Of a stretch of DNA of 64,000 nucleotides, positions 8,647 through 16,639 are shown piece after piece; position 1 is the stretch's first letter; every line of letters starts with the position of its first letter. The notes under the pieces were generated by a model that was given only the letters and a program-made list of their open reading frames with translations, ran no database searches and was not told the origin of the DNA. The position numbers and the translations under genes were made by a program. Source of the DNA: Lachnospiraceae bacterium (GTDB lineage: Bacteria; Bacillota; Clostridia; Lachnospirales; Lachnospiraceae); assembly GCA_902363555.1 (NCBI GenBank), contig CABJAM010000008.1, positions 227,169 to 291,168 on the forward strand, read 5' to 3'.

Positions 8647-9337
8647 GGCGCTCACCTCCTCCGATTCCGCTGTTTTTCCATGCCGTACAGCTTCCGTCAA
8701 ACTCCACTGTCTGGTTCATCACAATCACCCGTCCGGCATAATTTTCCACCTGCTCCATATCGTGGGAAGCCATGAGAATGGCGATGTGTTCCTTTTTGTT
8801 CAGACGATCTAATATCTCATAAAACTCCCTGGTAATGACCGGGTCCAGACCGGCACATGGCTCGTCCAGAATCAAAAGCCTGGGCTGCCTGCAAAATGCC
8901 CGGGCTAAAAGCACCCGCTGCTGCTGTCCGCCGGAAAGATTTCCGATGCGCCGGTCCTTAAACTGAGTCACGCCAAACATTTCCATGGATCTGGCAGCCA
9001 TCCGTTTATCCTCCTTCGTATAAAAAGGAAGACGCCGGTCACTGCGCTGGGTTCCTGATAAAATCACCTCATTCACAGTGGCCGGGAAATTTTTGTCGAT
9101 CAGATGGTACTGGGAAAGATAGGCGTACTCATTGCGGCCGATATGGCTGGTAATTTTCCCTGCCGACAGAGGCACCAGTCCAATGATCCCCTTCATCAGC
9201 GTACTTTTACCGGAGCCATTGCTGCCGATCAGGCATATATATTCGCCCTCACCCACGGAAAAGCTCACATCCTCCACGGCAAAATCCCGTTCATTGTCAT
9301 ATGCGATTGAAACCTGTTCCAGTTTCAGTAGTTCCAT
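8639..9337 (-). CDS. znuC: Zinc/manganese ABC transporter ATPase
   Basis: 232 aa. Walker A is GSNGSGKST, the signature is LSGGQQQR, Walker B is LLILDEP, and the H-loop is ASHD. It powers metal uptake through ZnuB. The start at 9337 follows GGAGAG by about 8 nt. It ends inside the start of znuB, so the two are coupled. The C-terminus ends in a Gly/Arg-rich tail because the reading frame runs through the znuB ribosome site. Confidence 0.9.
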   Translation of the reverse strand: MELLKLEQVSIAYDNERDFAVEDVSFSVGEGEYICLIGSNGSGKSTLMKGIIGLVPLSAGKITSHIGRNEYAYLSQYHLIDKNFPATVNEVILSGTQRSDRRLPFYTKEDKRMAARSMEMFGVTQFKDRRIGNLSGGQQQRVLLARAFCRQPRLLILDEPCAGLDPVITREFYEILDRLNKKEHIAILMASHDMEQVENYAGRVIVMNQTVEFDGSCTAWKNSGIGGGERRG

Positions 9338-9358
9338 AAATTCACTCTCCATTCGGCA

Positions 9359-9392
9359 TGCGCATAATGCGCAAACCTGTTTGAACTGTTAC
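9359..9392. repeat. Partial family A/composite repeat between znuA and znuC
   Basis: A TGCGCA-TAA-TGCGCA hairpin is followed by ACCTGTTTGAACTGTTAC, the right end of a family A composite element like that at 39620-39751. The left arm is missing. The GTAAC end supplies the TAA stop codon of znuA on the minus strand, so the repeat reaches into the gene end. Confidence 0.6.
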
Positions 9393-10600
9393 TCATTGAG
9401 TACTTTTCTAAGTATTTCCAGATTCTGGTCCATCAAATCAATAAAGCTGACGCCCTGGCGAAATTCATCTAAAGACACATTATGGCCTGTAGTAAATACA
9501 GCAGTTTCTATATTGGCATCATCGGCGATGGTTTTAGCCACGGTTCCATTGGACAATTCTTCATATAAAATACATGGACTGTCATGTTCATCAATGTAAT
9601 CGATCACCCGGATCATGTCTGAAACACTGGGGTCACTCTCTGCCGAGCAGCTATGATACACTGTTGCATAATTCAAACCGTACCTGGCCATAAAATAGCT
9701 GTATGCAAAACGGCCGCCAAAAACCACATCCTGCCGCACGCTGCTCTGCACCACCTCAAAAAATTCATTGTCCAGCCGTTCCAGTTGGGCCACATATTCC
9801 GCCGTCCGCGCCGCATACGCATCCTTATTGGCCGGGTCCAGGGCTGACAGCGTATCGCCCACCGCCCGGGCCATGGCCGCCGCATTGGTCATATCCAGCC
9901 AATAGTGAGGATCAAAGCCGCCGTGATGGTGATGTCCTTCATGGTCGTGGGCATCCTCCGCTTCCACCGCATGGCCGTCATGGCCGTAAACCACTTCATT
10001 TTCCCCGTGGTCATCCTCTTCCCGCAGAGTCACATAGCCGGACAGATCCAGTACATGGACGGATGCATCCAGACTCTCCACAATCTGAGCCGCCCAGCCC
10101 TCCATGGCGTCTCCGGTATAAATAAATACATCCGAGCGGGAAATCTTCTTCATATCCGCCGGCGTCGGGTCATACATATGCGCCTCCATCCCCGGCGATA
10201 AAAGCAGCGTCACATCCGCCAGATCTCCGGCAATGTACCGGGCAAAATCGTATTGCGGAAACAGCGTGCAGACAACCTGAAGCTTATCCGGCGATACATT
10301 ATTTGCCGCCGTGCTGTCTTCGGACATCGTTGCGCCATTTGCCACCTCGGCTGTCGGGCTGCCATCAGACTTTGTTACGCCATAGGCCGCCTGGCTGCCA
10401 TCAGACATCGTTGCGCCATCGGCCGACGGACTCCCATCGGCCGACGGACTCCCCGACTGCCCCGAGGCATTCGTTTCCGCCCGCCCACAGCCGGTCACAG
10501 CCACAGCCGCCAGCATTACCACAAGAACAAGCGCCAACACCAGCCGCCTGGGCATCCGGTGACTCGTGGGCCATCCTTTCATAATCTTAAATTTATCCAT
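9389..10600 (-). CDS. znuA: Zinc-binding lipoprotein of the ABC importer
   Basis: 403 aa. The signal peptide ends in VTGC, with lipid-modified C38. Residues 40-105 are a low-complexity Ser/Ala/Gly/Asp linker with SPSADG repeated twice. The ZnuA fold follows (LFPQYDF), with a His/Asp/Glu-rich metal loop near 215-245 (HDHEGHHHHG) just before DPHYW. Such His loops are typical of zinc rather than manganese binders. The start at 10600 follows CAGAGG. First gene of znuA-znuC-znuB; 51 nt separate it from znuC. Confidence 0.9.
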   Translation of the reverse strand: MDKFKIMKGWPTSHRMPRRLVLALVLVVMLAAVAVTGCGRAETNASGQSGSPSADGSPSADGATMSDGSQAAYGVTKSDGSPTAEVANGATMSEDSTAANNVSPDKLQVVCTLFPQYDFARYIAGDLADVTLLLSPGMEAHMYDPTPADMKKISRSDVFIYTGDAMEGWAAQIVESLDASVHVLDLSGYVTLREEDDHGENEVVYGHDGHAVEAEDAHDHEGHHHHGGFDPHYWLDMTNAAAMARAVGDTLSALDPANKDAYAARTAEYVAQLERLDNEFFEVVQSSVRQDVVFGGRFAYSYFMARYGLNYATVYHSCSAESDPSVSDMIRVIDYIDEHDSPCILYEELSNGTVAKTIADDANIETAVFTTGHNVSLDEFRQGVSFIDLMDQNLEILRKVLNE

Positions 10601-10626
10601 AAAAAAACCTCTGTTTTCATTCTTAT

Positions 10627-10641
10627 TGAAACTTAGTTTCA
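10627..10641. promoter_or_regulatory. Candidate metal-repressor operator of znuA
   Basis: TGAAACTTAGTTTCA is a perfect inverted repeat with a one-base centre. It sits just downstream of the -10 of the znuA promoter, where a repressor would block transcription. It is not the classical Zur, Fur or MntR consensus; the regulator is not in this window. Confidence 0.5.
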
Positions 10642-10647
10642 TTAAGA

Positions 10648-10676
10648 ATGATACTCCAGAGATTTTCAAAAGTCAA
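10648..10676 (-). promoter_or_regulatory. Promoter of znuACB
   Basis: On the minus strand TTGACT and TATCAT are separated by 17 nt. The palindrome at 10627-10641 follows six bases after the -10. Confidence 0.65.
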
Positions 10677-10683
10677 TCTTTTT

Positions 10684-11151
10684 TTAAATCAGCTTGCACA
10701 CATCGATCCAGCCAAGACTTCCCGAGTACTTAAAAAGCTCATCGCAGGTCAGCTCGATCGCGCTGTTGCTGCTCCCGGCCGCCGGAAATACCGTTTCAAA
10801 CCGCTGCATGGAAACATCCGTGTAAACCTTCACCGCCGCGTCCACGGCAAACGGACACACGCCGCCGATGGCATGGCCCACCAGCGCATTGACCTCATCC
10901 GGCGAAAGCATTTTCGCTTTCATATGGAACTGGGCCTTGAACTTAGGATTATCGATTTTCGTATCTCCCGCCGTCACAACTAAAATACAGCCATCCTCGG
11001 ACTTAAAGGACATGGTTTTTGCAATGCGCGCCGGCTCCGTTCCCACAGCCTGGGCCGCCAGCTCTACCGTAGCGCTGGACACATCAAACTCCAAAATACG
11101 ATCCTCCATGTTAAATTGACGGAAATATTCTCTCACTTTTTCGATTGCCAT
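10684..11151 (-). CDS. YbaK/EbsC family aminoacyl-tRNA deacylase
   Basis: 155 aa, the usual size for a free-standing editing domain. This family hydrolyses mischarged Cys-tRNA(Pro) or related tRNAs. Family signatures visible are the N-terminal AQAVGTEPARIAKTMSF region with the conserved lysine, VTAGDTKIDN, and GHAIGGVCPFAV in the centre. The start at 11151 follows GAGAG; a GTG codon nine bases upstream is less well placed. thiE lies 20 nt upstream and is probably co-transcribed. The exact tRNA substrate cannot be assigned. Confidence 0.88.
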   Translation of the reverse strand: MAIEKVREYFRQFNMEDRILEFDVSSATVELAAQAVGTEPARIAKTMSFKSEDGCILVVTAGDTKIDNPKFKAQFHMKAKMLSPDEVNALVGHAIGGVCPFAVDAAVKVYTDVSMQRFETVFPAAGSSNSAIELTCDELFKYSGSLGWIDVCKLI

Positions 11152-11171
11152 TACAAACACTCTCTTTCTTT

Positions 11172-11819
11172 TCAGCGATCCTGACCGGTTATTTTCATTG
11201 CCATAGCTTTTAAATGCACGGCTGCCTCATAAGGGTTCTCCTTGGCAAACAGTGCCGAAACCACCGCCGCACCATTCATCTTGTGTCCGGCCAGCCGTTC
11301 AATATTTGTCTCGTCAATGCCGCCAATGGCTACCACCGGCAGGTCCACGCTGTCGCAGATCTCATCCAGCGTTTCCAGAGACATTTTTTTAGTATCCAGC
11401 TTTGTGGTGGAGCCAAACACCGCTCCGCTGCCAAGGTAATCGGCCCCACACTGCCAGGCTCTGCATGCCTGCTCCACAGTTTTCGCCGTGACGCCGATGA
11501 TCTTATCCCCGCCCAGCAGCTCCCGCACGCTTCCGGCTTCCATGTCCGACTGCCCCACATGAACGCCTGCGGCGCCGCTTTCCAGACAGACCTGGATATT
11601 GTCATTGATGATCAAAGGCACGCCATACTTATCCGTCACCTTTTTGATTTCCTTCGCTTCCTCGATAAAGGCTTCTGTGGACAGCTCTTTTTCCCGAAGC
11701 TGTACGAGCGTCGCACCGCCCCTGAGCACATCCTCCACCACATCCGCCAGACGTCGGCCATTCAGCCATGCACGGTCAGTGACCGCGTAGAGCGTCAATA
11801 ATTCCGGTTTTATCTTCAT
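11172..11819 (-). CDS. thiE: Thiamine phosphate synthase
   Basis: 215 aa TIM barrel. It joins HMP-pyrophosphate and thiazole phosphate to thiamine monophosphate. Motifs seen are LYAVTDR, GGATLVQLREK, INDN, GVHVGQSD, VTAKTVEQA, DYLGSGAVFGSTTK and GGIDETN, all standard ThiE positions. The start at 11819 follows GAGGC by 7 nt. No other thi genes and no TPP riboswitch are visible nearby, so thiamine precursors may come from salvage or distant loci. Confidence 0.93.
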   Translation of the reverse strand: MKIKPELLTLYAVTDRAWLNGRRLADVVEDVLRGGATLVQLREKELSTEAFIEEAKEIKKVTDKYGVPLIINDNIQVCLESGAAGVHVGQSDMEAGSVRELLGGDKIIGVTAKTVEQACRAWQCGADYLGSGAVFGSTTKLDTKKMSLETLDEICDSVDLPVVAIGGIDETNIERLAGHKMNGAAVVSALFAKENPYEAAVHLKAMAMKITGQDR

Positions 11820-11973
11820 TTTACTGCCTCGCTTACTGTAATTCATCCGTTTTCGTTCTACGATTTAAAATTATAGCACACGAAAGCCGGGTGCACAATC
11901 CATTAAATGGCCCTCCGGCAGTTATATCTATTCGGTGGTCCTCCGGCGGTCAATCCCAATCAATATCCAAACG

Positions 11974-12002
11974 TTTACAACATTGAACCAAAATGCTATA
12001 CT
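11974..12002 (+). promoter_or_regulatory. Promoter of the lipoprotein gene at 12059
   Basis: TTTACA and TATACT are separated by 17 nt, about 55 nt before the start codon. Confidence 0.55.
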
Positions 12003-12058
12003 AAGCTCATAGGAATCGAATAGATACAACATATCAACACTCAGAAAGGAGTATGCTT

Positions 12059-12973
12059 ATGAAAAGTCATCCTACACGTTCTCGGTCACTTTATTTAAAA
12101 AAGCTCTATGTCGCTTTTACTCTTATTTTCATAATGGTCCTCTTTGTCTCCTGCAACAAAAAAGCAGACGATCCATCGGCTACCAATACCGATACGCCGT
12201 CGGCTACGACTGCGGCTACGGACACCCCGGACACAAAGACCTCCGAACCCCCAGGCACGGATACAAAAGCGCCCGACTCTCAGGTAAGCAGCGAAGCCAC
12301 CGACTCTCCTGTTTCCGATGAAGCCACGGCCCGCTTCGAGATTTTGAGGGTCGATGATGACATGCTGCTGGTCTGCGGTCTGGAAAACGCCTCCGGACTA
12401 TATACCGTCGGCCACGGCGCAGTTTTAGAGGATGCCGAAGGCCAGCCCATGAAAATTGATGATCTGCATACAGGAATGATCGTGGATCTCACCTGGAATG
12501 GCACGGTCCAGGAAACCTACCCGGCGCAGTTTTCCTACGACAAATTAAAGGACACCGGCAATACCGGCAGCGATACAATCACTCTGTATAAACGACTCAT
12601 CCAGGCGCTGGCTGAGGTGGACCCCGGGCTGAACGAGGGGATCAAACAGAGCTATTTTGATTTTTCCAAGGTGGATTCTCTATCCGATGCGGAAAAGGAA
12701 GGGCTGGCTTACATGTGCGGCAGCTTCTTTGATGTATGGGGCTCTCTGGCGACACGCGAGGAACTGGCCGCGGATGGCATTCTGGACCATGAAAAAGGTC
12801 TTGAGGACAGTATATTGGTTATTATTGAGGAAATATCTGTAGAAGGCAACACCGTCATATGCAACGCTGAAAAATTCCGCAGCGGCACCGGCGCCTATTA
12901 TTTTCACGATGTGACAGCTACCTATAAGGATGGCGAATATACATATGAAATTGGCGCGGAGATGATCAGTTAA
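12059..12973 (+). CDS. Lipoprotein of unknown function
   Basis: 304 aa. A basic N-terminus and one hydrophobic segment end in LFVSC, a lipobox-like site. Residues about 33-90 are a Thr/Ser/Asp/Pro linker. Residues about 90-160 form a beta-rich, OB-like segment (FEILRVDDDMLLVCGL ... MIVDLTWNG) resembling small secreted DUF3221-type domains. The rest is an alpha/beta domain I do not recognise. The start at 12059 has AAAGGAG 7 nt upstream; an ATG two codons earlier is too close to that site. It stands alone with its own promoter and is followed by family B repeats. Confidence 0.75.
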   Translation: MKSHPTRSRSLYLKKLYVAFTLIFIMVLFVSCNKKADDPSATNTDTPSATTAATDTPDTKTSEPPGTDTKAPDSQVSSEATDSPVSDEATARFEILRVDDDMLLVCGLENASGLYTVGHGAVLEDAEGQPMKIDDLHTGMIVDLTWNGTVQETYPAQFSYDKLKDTGNTGSDTITLYKRLIQALAEVDPGLNEGIKQSYFDFSKVDSLSDAEKEGLAYMCGSFFDVWGSLATREELAADGILDHEKGLEDSILVIIEEISVEGNTVICNAEKFRSGTGAYYFHDVTATYKDGEYTYEIGAEMIS

Positions 12974-12986
12974 GCGCACCACTCCC

Positions 12987-13137
12987 CCGGCTGACGCCGG
13001 GTCGCGGCAGTCGTCACAAGAGTGAGCAAGCTCCCTCCTTGCGGCTCGTTGCTTCGCGCACCCGGCTGACGCCGGGTCGCGGCAGTCGTCACAAGAGTGA
13101 GCAAGCTCCCTCTTGCGACTCGTTGCTTCGCGCAAAA
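12987..13137 (-). repeat. Family B repeat, two tandem units
   Basis: Two nearly identical 75-nt units lie head to tail. Read on the minus strand each starts GCGCGAAGCAACGAG, has a hairpin around GGGAGCTTGCTCAC with arms CAAGAG/CTCTTG, then a second hairpin CCCGGC-GTCA-GCCGGG. The stems differ from other copies but still pair, while the GGAGCTTGCTCAC loop is kept. The array begins right after the terminator of the double-HAD gene. Confidence 0.75.
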
Positions 13138-13165
13138 GTTGCTGGCGTTTAATCCGCCAGCAGCT
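13138..13165 (-). terminator. Terminator of the double-HAD phosphatase gene
   Basis: GCTGCTGGCG and CGCCAGCAAC pair across the stop codon of the gene itself, then TTTTG follows on the minus strand. The T run merges with the start of the family B repeat. Confidence 0.65.
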
Positions 13166-14609
13166 TTTTTATTTCTTTTAAAACACTGTCCGTCTCATAA
13201 AGTGCCGCGCGCCTGGCCGCAGGCTTGGCCGTTTCCACAACACAACTGTACCTGCCACAGCATAACATGGACACATCATTTTCATTATCACCAAAAATCA
13301 CCGTTTCCTCCGGTGATACGCCAAGGCGCTCCTGCAGGGCACGCACACCGGCGCCCTTATCCACGCCGACGGGATTCATATCGATCCAGCAGTCACCGGA
13401 CACAGCAATCTCAAAACGATCCTGCCACTGCTTTTGAAAATGGGCGGCAAACTGGTTTACGTCATTTTTCGTATAAATCGCGATCTTGCACACCGGTCCG
13501 CCAGGGTTTTCAATATCATCCACCGCTTCCAGCTCAAACATCAACGTATCTTCAAGCTGCCGTGCAAATTCCTCCTGGCCTTTCTCTATATAGTAGGAAT
13601 GCTTTCCCGCCATGACAAAGGCGTAACCTGGTCCGTAGGCTCTTACAGCCCGGATGATTTCTTTATAATCTTCAGGCAGAAAACTCCGAAAGGACACCGA
13701 CTGTCCACCATAAAATGTATGTCCGCCATTATCTGCGATCATATACAATGGCTGATCACAGTCTTTAAACAGCGTCTTTATACTGTCCATCTGCCGGCCG
13801 CTGGCTACGGCAAAAGTAATGCCCTGGGCCATCAGCGTATTGACCGTTGGCACAAACCCCGACTCCAGAAAAAGCTGTCCGGGCTTTAAAAGCGTGCCGT
13901 CAATATCACTGACCACCAGACGCACCGGGGAATCGATAGTAAGCCCCTGATTTTTCCGATCCGCCAGTGCCAGCAGCTCCAACGGATGGGCTGCGATATG
14001 ATGCGCATTATTTTCCTCCAGCTCCTGCCGGGTACGGAAGCCCCACAACACGCCCACCGTGTACATCCCAGCGGCATTGCCCGTCTGCATATCCACATTC
14101 GTGTCACCGATGTACATACATTCCTCAGGCGATACGCCAAGCTTTCCGGCCGTCAGCAGTGCGCCCTCCGGGTCCGGCTTGCGCTTAACTGAGTCCATCT
14201 GGCCCTGAATCTGGTCAAATACACCTTCCCCAAACAGCTTGTGGATCACATCCAATGTCCGCTCATGCGGTTTATTGGACAATACTGCCGTCTTAATACC
14301 TCTTTCTTTCAGTCCATCCAGAGCCTCCCGAATACCGTCGAATACCGTCACCTTATAGGTGCAGTCCTTTTTGAAAAACTCCGAATAAATATCATATACT
14401 TTATTAAAATGTTTAAGCTCCGTATCGCCGCAATCAACCAGCGCCCGCTCGATCAGCGTCTTTGCACCGTCTCCTGCGTAATATTTATAATTGGGGGCAG
14501 GCAGCGGTCCAAGACCCACATCCGCCAATGCCCGGTTTGTGGCAACGGCTATGGATTCCACAGTATCTGCCAGAGTTCCATCCAGATCAAATATGCATGC
14601 TTTAATCAT
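13149..14609 (-). CDS. Fusion of two HAD phosphatases (phosphoglycolate-type plus Cof-type)
   Basis: 486 aa. Residues 1-215 are a HAD-IA domain like phosphoglycolate phosphatase: DLDGT with D8/D10, SNKP near 111, KPDPEG near 144 and GDTNVDM near 168. Residues 229-486 are a Cof-type HAD-IIB domain: DIDGTL with D235/D237, ASGR, a lysine in the VDKGAG segment, and GDNENDV. Both catalytic sets look intact, so two phosphatase activities sit in one chain. Such domains are normally separate proteins. Substrates cannot be read. The start at 14609 follows AGGAGGA by 8 nt. A family A hairpin lies 28 nt upstream. Confidence 0.9.
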   Translation of the reverse strand: MIKACIFDLDGTLADTVESIAVATNRALADVGLGPLPAPNYKYYAGDGAKTLIERALVDCGDTELKHFNKVYDIYSEFFKKDCTYKVTVFDGIREALDGLKERGIKTAVLSNKPHERTLDVIHKLFGEGVFDQIQGQMDSVKRKPDPEGALLTAGKLGVSPEECMYIGDTNVDMQTGNAAGMYTVGVLWGFRTRQELEENNAHHIAAHPLELLALADRKNQGLTIDSPVRLVVSDIDGTLLKPGQLFLESGFVPTVNTLMAQGITFAVASGRQMDSIKTLFKDCDQPLYMIADNGGHTFYGGQSVSFRSFLPEDYKEIIRAVRAYGPGYAFVMAGKHSYYIEKGQEEFARQLEDTLMFELEAVDDIENPGGPVCKIAIYTKNDVNQFAAHFQKQWQDRFEIAVSGDCWIDMNPVGVDKGAGVRALQERLGVSPEETVIFGDNENDVSMLCCGRYSCVVETAKPAARRAALYETDSVLKEIKKLLAD

Positions 14610-14637
14610 TTATTATGTCCTCCTGTCTCTGTGTGTA

Positions 14638-14665
14638 GTAACTGTTCAAAAGACTGAACGATTAC
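14638..14665. repeat. Family A hairpin, copy 4 (before the double-HAD gene)
   Basis: GTAACTGTTC faces GAACGATTAC, an imperfect stem, 28 nt before the start codon. A family C element begins 25 nt beyond it. Confidence 0.65.
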
Positions 14666-14690
14666 ATAGGATCCCCCAATACCCGTTTTA

Positions 14691-14759
14691 TTATAATTTG
14701 TCGAGGATTTCCATGGAAATCCTTGACCTGCTTGTCCATCAGGACAATACCTATTATAA
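14691..14759. repeat. Family C structured element, copy 1
   Basis: The element begins TTATAATTTGTC and ends CCTATTATAA, an inverted end. Inside are one hairpin with arms AGGATTTCC/GGAAATCCT and a second, TTGTCC-ATCA-GGACAA. Copy 2 at 18131 keeps the loops and joining sequence (CCTGCTTG) but changes stem pairs in a compensatory way. It lies just past the cobT stop. Confidence 0.65.
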
Positions 14760-14772
14760 ATGGAAGCGATTT

Positions 14773-15846
14773 TTATTTCAAGTGGATATATGCCGGTATT
14801 TTTGCCTGGGCAAATTCCGGTATTTTATAATATGCCTCCAGCGCCGTATCAAACAGATGAAATGCGTTCACTGCGCCCGTGCCTTCGCCAAGACACATAT
14901 TTCCATGAATATAAGCCTCCATACCGAGGGCTTCCAGTATTTTCCTGCCGCCAGGCTCCGCCGAGCAATGCGAGGGGAAAATATAGCCAGCGCAGTCCGG
15001 GGCGATCTTTATGGCCGTCAACGCCGCCACAGACGAAATAAAGCCGTCAATAAGAATCGGCAGCCGCAACGCCGCCGCCCCTAAAAAACACCCGGTCAGC
15101 CCGGCAATATCCAGACCGCCCACCTTGGACAACACATCCAACGGATCATCGGCAGCCGGCTTATTGACCGCAATCGCCTTCTCAATCGCTGCAATCTTGC
15201 GTTCAAGACCAGCACTTGTCAGCCCGGCGCCCCGCCCGGTCACAACCTCCGGCGGACAATCCAGATACACGGCAGCCATAGCACTGCTTGTGGTCGTATT
15301 GCCAATCCCCATTTCACCTGTGGCAAACATATGGTAGCCGCACCCGGCCATCTCCGACACCACGTCGATCCCGGCCATGATGGCAGCCTCCGCGTCCGCC
15401 CGGCTCATGGCCGCCCCTTTTGTGATATTTTTCGTACCATGACATATTTTCCGCTGCCAAATTCCCGGGCAGTCCACATCATCCTTCATACCGATATCTA
15501 CAGGAATAACATCCGCGCCATTCATTCTGGCCAGGATACTCACCGTGGCATTATCCTTTGTCATATTACATGTAACCGTGCTGGTCACATGATGATCCGA
15601 CTGTGTAACGCCCTCTTCAATAACACCGTTATCCGCCGCCATGACGATAACTGCCTTTTTCCCGGTTTCCGGCTGGGTCGTCCTGTAAATACCCCCAAGG
15701 CGCGCCACCATTTCCTCCAGGCGGCCAAGGCTGCGCAAAGGCTTCGCTTTTTTATCCCACAAATCCCATATTTCTTCCATAATATCTGCGTCCACCGGTT
15801 CAATCCCGGCGATGATCCGCTCCAGATTCCTGTCCTTTATATCCAT
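14773..15846 (-). CDS. cobT: Nicotinate-nucleotide--dimethylbenzimidazole phosphoribosyltransferase
   Basis: 357 aa. It activates the lower-ligand base as alpha-ribazole phosphate for cobalamin. Family landmarks are MAADNGVIEEGV, the GMKDDVDCPGI and NITKGAAM segments, MGIGNTTTSSA, GRGAGL, and the C-terminal HCSAEPGG and LGEGTGA stretch with the catalytic glutamate region. It is last in the order cobU-cobS-cobC-cobT on the minus strand. A GGAGG site precedes the start at a slightly long distance (about 13 nt). A degenerate family A hairpin lies in the 68-nt gap from cobC. Confidence 0.95.
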   Translation of the reverse strand: MDIKDRNLERIIAGIEPVDADIMEEIWDLWDKKAKPLRSLGRLEEMVARLGGIYRTTQPETGKKAVIVMAADNGVIEEGVTQSDHHVTSTVTCNMTKDNATVSILARMNGADVIPVDIGMKDDVDCPGIWQRKICHGTKNITKGAAMSRADAEAAIMAGIDVVSEMAGCGYHMFATGEMGIGNTTTSSAMAAVYLDCPPEVVTGRGAGLTSAGLERKIAAIEKAIAVNKPAADDPLDVLSKVGGLDIAGLTGCFLGAAALRLPILIDGFISSVAALTAIKIAPDCAGYIFPSHCSAEPGGRKILEALGMEAYIHGNMCLGEGTGAVNAFHLFDTALEAYYKIPEFAQAKIPAYIHLK

Positions 15847-15881
15847 TTTCCGTCATATACCTCCGCTTTTTTACCTATATG

Positions 15882-15913
15882 GTAACCGTTTAGTTCCTCT
15901 GAACTGCTATAAC
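15882..15913. repeat. Family A hairpin, copy 5 (before cobT)
   Basis: GTAACCGTTTAGTTC faces GAACTGCTATAAC; the inner AGTTC/GAACT arms pair cleanly and the outer arms are degenerate. It sits within the cob operon, 35 nt before the cobT start, and reaches close to the cobC stop. Confidence 0.55.
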
Positions 15914-15914
15914 C

Positions 15915-16628
15915 TCAATGTGTTTCTTCCGTCGTATTTATTTTCCGTATGGTAAAATTTCCATACTCAAAATCAGCCTGTGACCAAGCATCCTGTTCAA
16001 AATTAAAATGCCATGTGCCCTCCGGGCCCAAACCGCACATCACGGCAAAAATCACCCGCAGCGTACCATTGTGGGCGCAGATGAGAATATTCTTATCCGG
16101 ATTCTCAGCTTCCCATTGTTTTGGTTGCGCAGCATCGCTCGGCTTCAGATGTTCTCCCTCCTCCGACTCCGGATGTTCAGCACCGCCCGGCTCTGGATGC
16201 GCGGCTTCGCCCGGCGATACAATCGCCTCAAAGGCAGCTTTTACCCTATCAAAAAAATCCATAAACCGCTCACCGCCAGACGGCGCAACATTTAGCCAGT
16301 CATCACACCACTTTGCATAATCCTCCGGGAACTCCCGCCGGACACTTTCATTGTCCAAACCTTCCCACTGGCCGAAATCCAGCTCCGCCAGTGCCTTAAC
16401 CTCCGTCAGCTTTATGGCCGGTTGCTCCCGGACAATAGCCCGTGCTGTTTCCAGGGTGCGGATTTTGTTACTTATGTAAACCTCATTCCAGGCAATACCC
16501 TCAAGCTGCCGCCCCACAGTCTCCGCCTGCCGCTTTCCAAGCTCAGTCAGCGGCGTATCCAACGCTCCATAATAGGCCTTTTTACGGTTCAGCATCGTCT
16601 CGCCATGACGAACAAAATAAATATGCAT
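15915..16628 (-). CDS. cobC: Histidine phosphatase, probable alpha-ribazole phosphatase
   Basis: 237 aa. RHGE at 7-10 with catalytic H8, and AHNG with the second histidine H186, define the histidine phosphatase fold. In the cob operon it should remove the phosphate from alpha-ribazole phosphate. Residues 138-178 are an unusual insertion rich in Glu, Pro, Ala, Gly and His, built from degenerate repeats (EAAHPEPGGAEHPESEEG). It lies between the helix after the first half and the strand leading to H186, a surface loop. The start at 16628 follows AAAGGAGGG. Confidence 0.85.
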   Translation of the reverse strand: MHIYFVRHGETMLNRKKAYYGALDTPLTELGKRQAETVGRQLEGIAWNEVYISNKIRTLETARAIVREQPAIKLTEVKALAELDFGQWEGLDNESVRREFPEDYAKWCDDWLNVAPSGGERFMDFFDRVKAAFEAIVSPGEAAHPEPGGAEHPESEEGEHLKPSDAAQPKQWEAENPDKNILICAHNGTLRVIFAVMCGLGPEGTWHFNFEQDAWSQADFEYGNFTIRKINTTEETH

Positions 16629-16639
16629 AGAGCCCTCCT

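Noticed and set aside
8646..8700. Upstream ATG start for znuB
   Set aside because: It would overlap znuC deeply and lacks a ribosome site; the GTG at 8646 has GGAGG at the right distance.
11820..12000. TPP riboswitch before thiE
   Set aside because: The conserved TPP-riboswitch words are not present in the upstream region.
12680..13135. Minus-strand open frame across the family B repeats
   Set aside because: Its repeated SCDDCRDPASAG segments are simply the translated DNA repeat, and the rest is the shadow of the lipoprotein gene.
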